Below, in pieces: positions 62,454 through 64,000 of a DNA stretch of 64,000 nucleotides. The stretch comes from Arsenophonus sp. aPb (GTDB lineage Bacteria > Pseudomonadota > Gammaproteobacteria > Enterobacterales > Enterobacteriaceae): the NCBI RefSeq assembly GCF_029873475.1, contig NZ_CP123499.1, positions 372,001 to 436,000 of the forward strand, read 5' to 3'. A model generated the notes under the pieces. It saw only the letters and a program-made list of their open reading frames with translations. It did no database searches and was not told where the DNA came from. Within the stretch, counting starts at the first letter, position 1. Each line of letters starts with the position of its first letter. A program made the translations under genes and the position numbers.

Positions 62454-62479
62454 AGCCCTAATGCAGCGTCATTAGGGCT
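62454..62479. other. Perfect 10-bp hairpin between ygeY and hyuA
   Basis: AGCCCTAATG (62454-62463) pairs with CATTAGGGCT (62470-62479), leaving a 6-base loop. No T run follows, so it is more likely an RNA processing or stability element between the two cistrons than a terminator. It lies 12 bp before the hyuA start. Confidence 0.55.
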
Positions 62480-62494
62480 AAGCGAGTAAAAGGA

Positions 62495-63712
62495 TTATTT
62501 TTTCAATTCAGATAGATAGGTTAGCGGAATTGAAGCATACATTGCGGCGCAAGTAACCAGATGTTCTTTCCAGGTTTTTTCGTTAGGCGCATGGGCCTCA
62601 GCCTCTTTACCTGGACCAAATCCGATCACTGGAATACCATGGCGCCCCATAATCGATACACCATTAGTTGAGAAAGTCCATTTATCTACCACCGGTTGGC
62701 TATGGAATAAGCCTTGCCAGGCCTTACTGAGGGTTTTTACTGTAATATGATCTTCTTCTACTTTCCAGGTAGGGAAATAGCAGTCAGTTGGATAAACTAA
62801 ACCAGTCCAAGACGGGCGTTCATAGCGATACATGGAAACCGTCGCTTTGGTCTCCTTAACCGATGATAAGGCGCGGATCTCTTCTAATGCTCCTTGCCAA
62901 GTTTCACCCCAAGTTAATCGTCGATCAATTGAGATAGCACAGCTATCGGCGACCGCACAGCGACTCGGCGAGGTATAAAAAATTTCCGACACTGTAAGTG
63001 TTCCTTTACCCAAGAACTCATCATTACCTAGCTGTTGGGTGAGTTGTTGTAGTTCTATCAATATTGGGCCCATTTTGAAGATGGCATTATCACCACGTTC
63101 TGGAGCGGAGCCGTGGCAGCTGAGCCCTTGAACCTCAACGCGAATTTCCATCCGTCCACGCTGTCCACGATAAATTTGGCAATCTGTTGGTTCGGTACTA
63201 ACGACAAACTCGGGTTTTATACCTGATTCTTCGATGATATATTGCCAGCAGAGACCGTCGCAATCCTCTTCTTGCACCGTACCCGTTACTAGCAGCGTGT
63301 ATTGGTCATCCAGGCCAAGATCTTTAATAATTTTACCGGCATAAACCATCGCTGCCATGCCGCCTTCTTGATCCGATGCGCCACGGCCGCCAATAATATT
63401 TTCTGTCTCCATACCTTGATAGGGATCGAAAGACCAATTCTTAACATTACCTATCCCGACCGTATCAATATGTGCATCCATCGCAATCAAATGAGGTCCA
63501 TGGCCAATATAACCAAGAATATTGCCCATTGGGTCGATATCAATTTTATCAAAACCCACTTTTTCCATTTCTTGTTTAATTCGGTGGATAACTTTTTTTT
63601 CATCACAACTTTCACTAGGAATAACGATCATGTCACGCAGAAAACGGCTCATGTCATCTTTATATTTTTTGGCGCTATCCAGAACTTTATCGAATGGAAC
63701 TTGCTTAACCAT
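62495..63712 (-). CDS. ygeY: M20-family peptidase YgeY
   Basis: The 405-residue protein has the zinc-binding motifs of M20 hydrolases (MDAHIDTVGIG, RGASDQEGGMAAMVYA, GTVQEEDCDG). E. coli YgeY has 403 residues. It should cleave a carbamoyl- or amide-linked product in the same pathway. It follows ygeX and precedes hyuA by 52 bp. No defect was seen. Confidence 0.95.
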   Translation of the reverse strand: MVKQVPFDKVLDSAKKYKDDMSRFLRDMIVIPSESCDEKKVIHRIKQEMEKVGFDKIDIDPMGNILGYIGHGPHLIAMDAHIDTVGIGNVKNWSFDPYQGMETENIIGGRGASDQEGGMAAMVYAGKIIKDLGLDDQYTLLVTGTVQEEDCDGLCWQYIIEESGIKPEFVVSTEPTDCQIYRGQRGRMEIRVEVQGLSCHGSAPERGDNAIFKMGPILIELQQLTQQLGNDEFLGKGTLTVSEIFYTSPSRCAVADSCAISIDRRLTWGETWQGALEEIRALSSVKETKATVSMYRYERPSWTGLVYPTDCYFPTWKVEEDHITVKTLSKAWQGLFHSQPVVDKWTFSTNGVSIMGRHGIPVIGFGPGKEAEAHAPNEKTWKEHLVTCAAMYASIPLTYLSELKK

Positions 63713-63778
63713 GTTGTTTACTCCCGTTATAAATTCCTATTTTTCAGCAATCATAAGATGCGTTTTAAAGGTCGTGCC

Positions 63779-64000
63779 TTATGCTAATGATGGGTGTTTG
63801 CCTTGCCAGACGACTTCGCGGTAGTGTTTAACGTCTGTATCCCCTTCGGTATTGATTAGCAATACAACGGCATCTTTAGTTAGTGCTAATTTTTCTCTTA
63901 ACGCATCGCGTTGTGGGTGGTAATGCACCGCTGCCAATACCCCTAAACCGACTGCACCCGATTCGCCGGATATAATGCGCGGATCTTTTTGGTATGGGTT
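63779..64000 (-). CDS. ygeX: Diaminopropionate ammonia-lyase YgeX, 5' part outside window
   Basis: The frame ends at 63779-63781 and is open to the right edge (about 73 codons). The C-terminal segment reads DPRIISGESGAVGLGVLAAV and later TEGDTDVKHYREVVWQGKHP, the end of YgeX/DpaL. It is a PLP enzyme that splits 2,3-diaminopropionate to pyruvate and ammonia. It is the first gene here of the ygeX-ygeY-hyuA-yqeA operon; ygeW presumably lies beyond. Confidence 0.95.
   Translation of the reverse strand, partial: NPYQKDPRIISGESGAVGLGVLAAVHYHPQRDALREKLALTKDAVVLLINTEGDTDVKHYREVVWQGKHPSLA

Overview
The window is AT-rich gammaproteobacterial chromosomal DNA from the order Enterobacterales. The mix of genes (a Salmonella/Shigella-type Inv-Mxi type III secretion system, a serralysin-like protease, an E. 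coli-like purine-degradation cluster, P2/P4-type satellites and several decaying gene fragments) fits the Morganellaceae, most likely an Arsenophonus- or Providencia-like insect-associated bacterium. That assignment is an inference from gene content; no rRNA gene is present.

Region 1 (1 to about 11200) is a phage satellite that runs off the left edge. It is a P2/P4 hybrid. Integrase, C repressor and a Cox-like regulator at the right end are of P2 type. A toprim/helicase replication protein, the capsid-size factor Sid and an Ogr/Delta-type activator are of P4 type. It carries an iteron array between perfect inverted repeats, two exact TGT-N12-ACA Delta boxes between sid and a divergent small gene, an orphan 394-aa gene and the start of a DUF3696-type ATPase that looks like anti-phage cargo. 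Its integrase end abuts a truncated sctN, so the satellite appears to have integrated inside the secretion ATPase gene.

Region 2 (11111-21974) is the type III secretion locus. invF-sctC-sctW-sctV-chaperone-sctN run leftward and sctD-F-I-J-K-L run rightward. sctN is cut and sctD is split by a frameshift, so the apparatus is probably inactive unless the satellite excises.

Region 3 (22073-30808) is a second satellite in the 3' end of tRNA-Leu(CAA) (leuX), bounded by tRNA-end repeats. It has a P4-type integrase, AlpA/Vis, a Ner-like regulator, an intact Rpn nuclease plus a decayed copy, a P4-type CI-RNA immunity region, an alpha-like helicase, GTRTTCAC iterons and a terminase-small-subunit-like gene. 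It lacks capsid and sid/delta/psu genes, so it is a reduced P4-like or PICI-like element.

Region 4 (31452-38609) is a type I restriction-modification operon (hsdR, hsdM, hsdS and an extra gene) next to an Mrr-like remnant. Region 5 (39239-46217) has a LuxR regulator, an NCS1 permease and a carbon-nitrogen hydrolase, then an intact Mrr-type endonuclease and a serralysin-family protease with an unusual insertion.

Region 6 (46774-64000) is the conserved cluster ghxQ-xdhD-ygfM-ssnA-ygfK-mocA / yqeC-yqeB / yqeA-hyuA-ygeY-ygeX, collinear with E. coli but lacking xanQ and guaD at this site. It encodes purine import, selenium-dependent molybdenum hydroxylase activity, ring-opening hydrolases, carbamate kinase and diaminopropionate lyase. 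This set has been linked to anaerobic urate/purine breakdown, which would suit a bacterium living on insect nitrogen waste.
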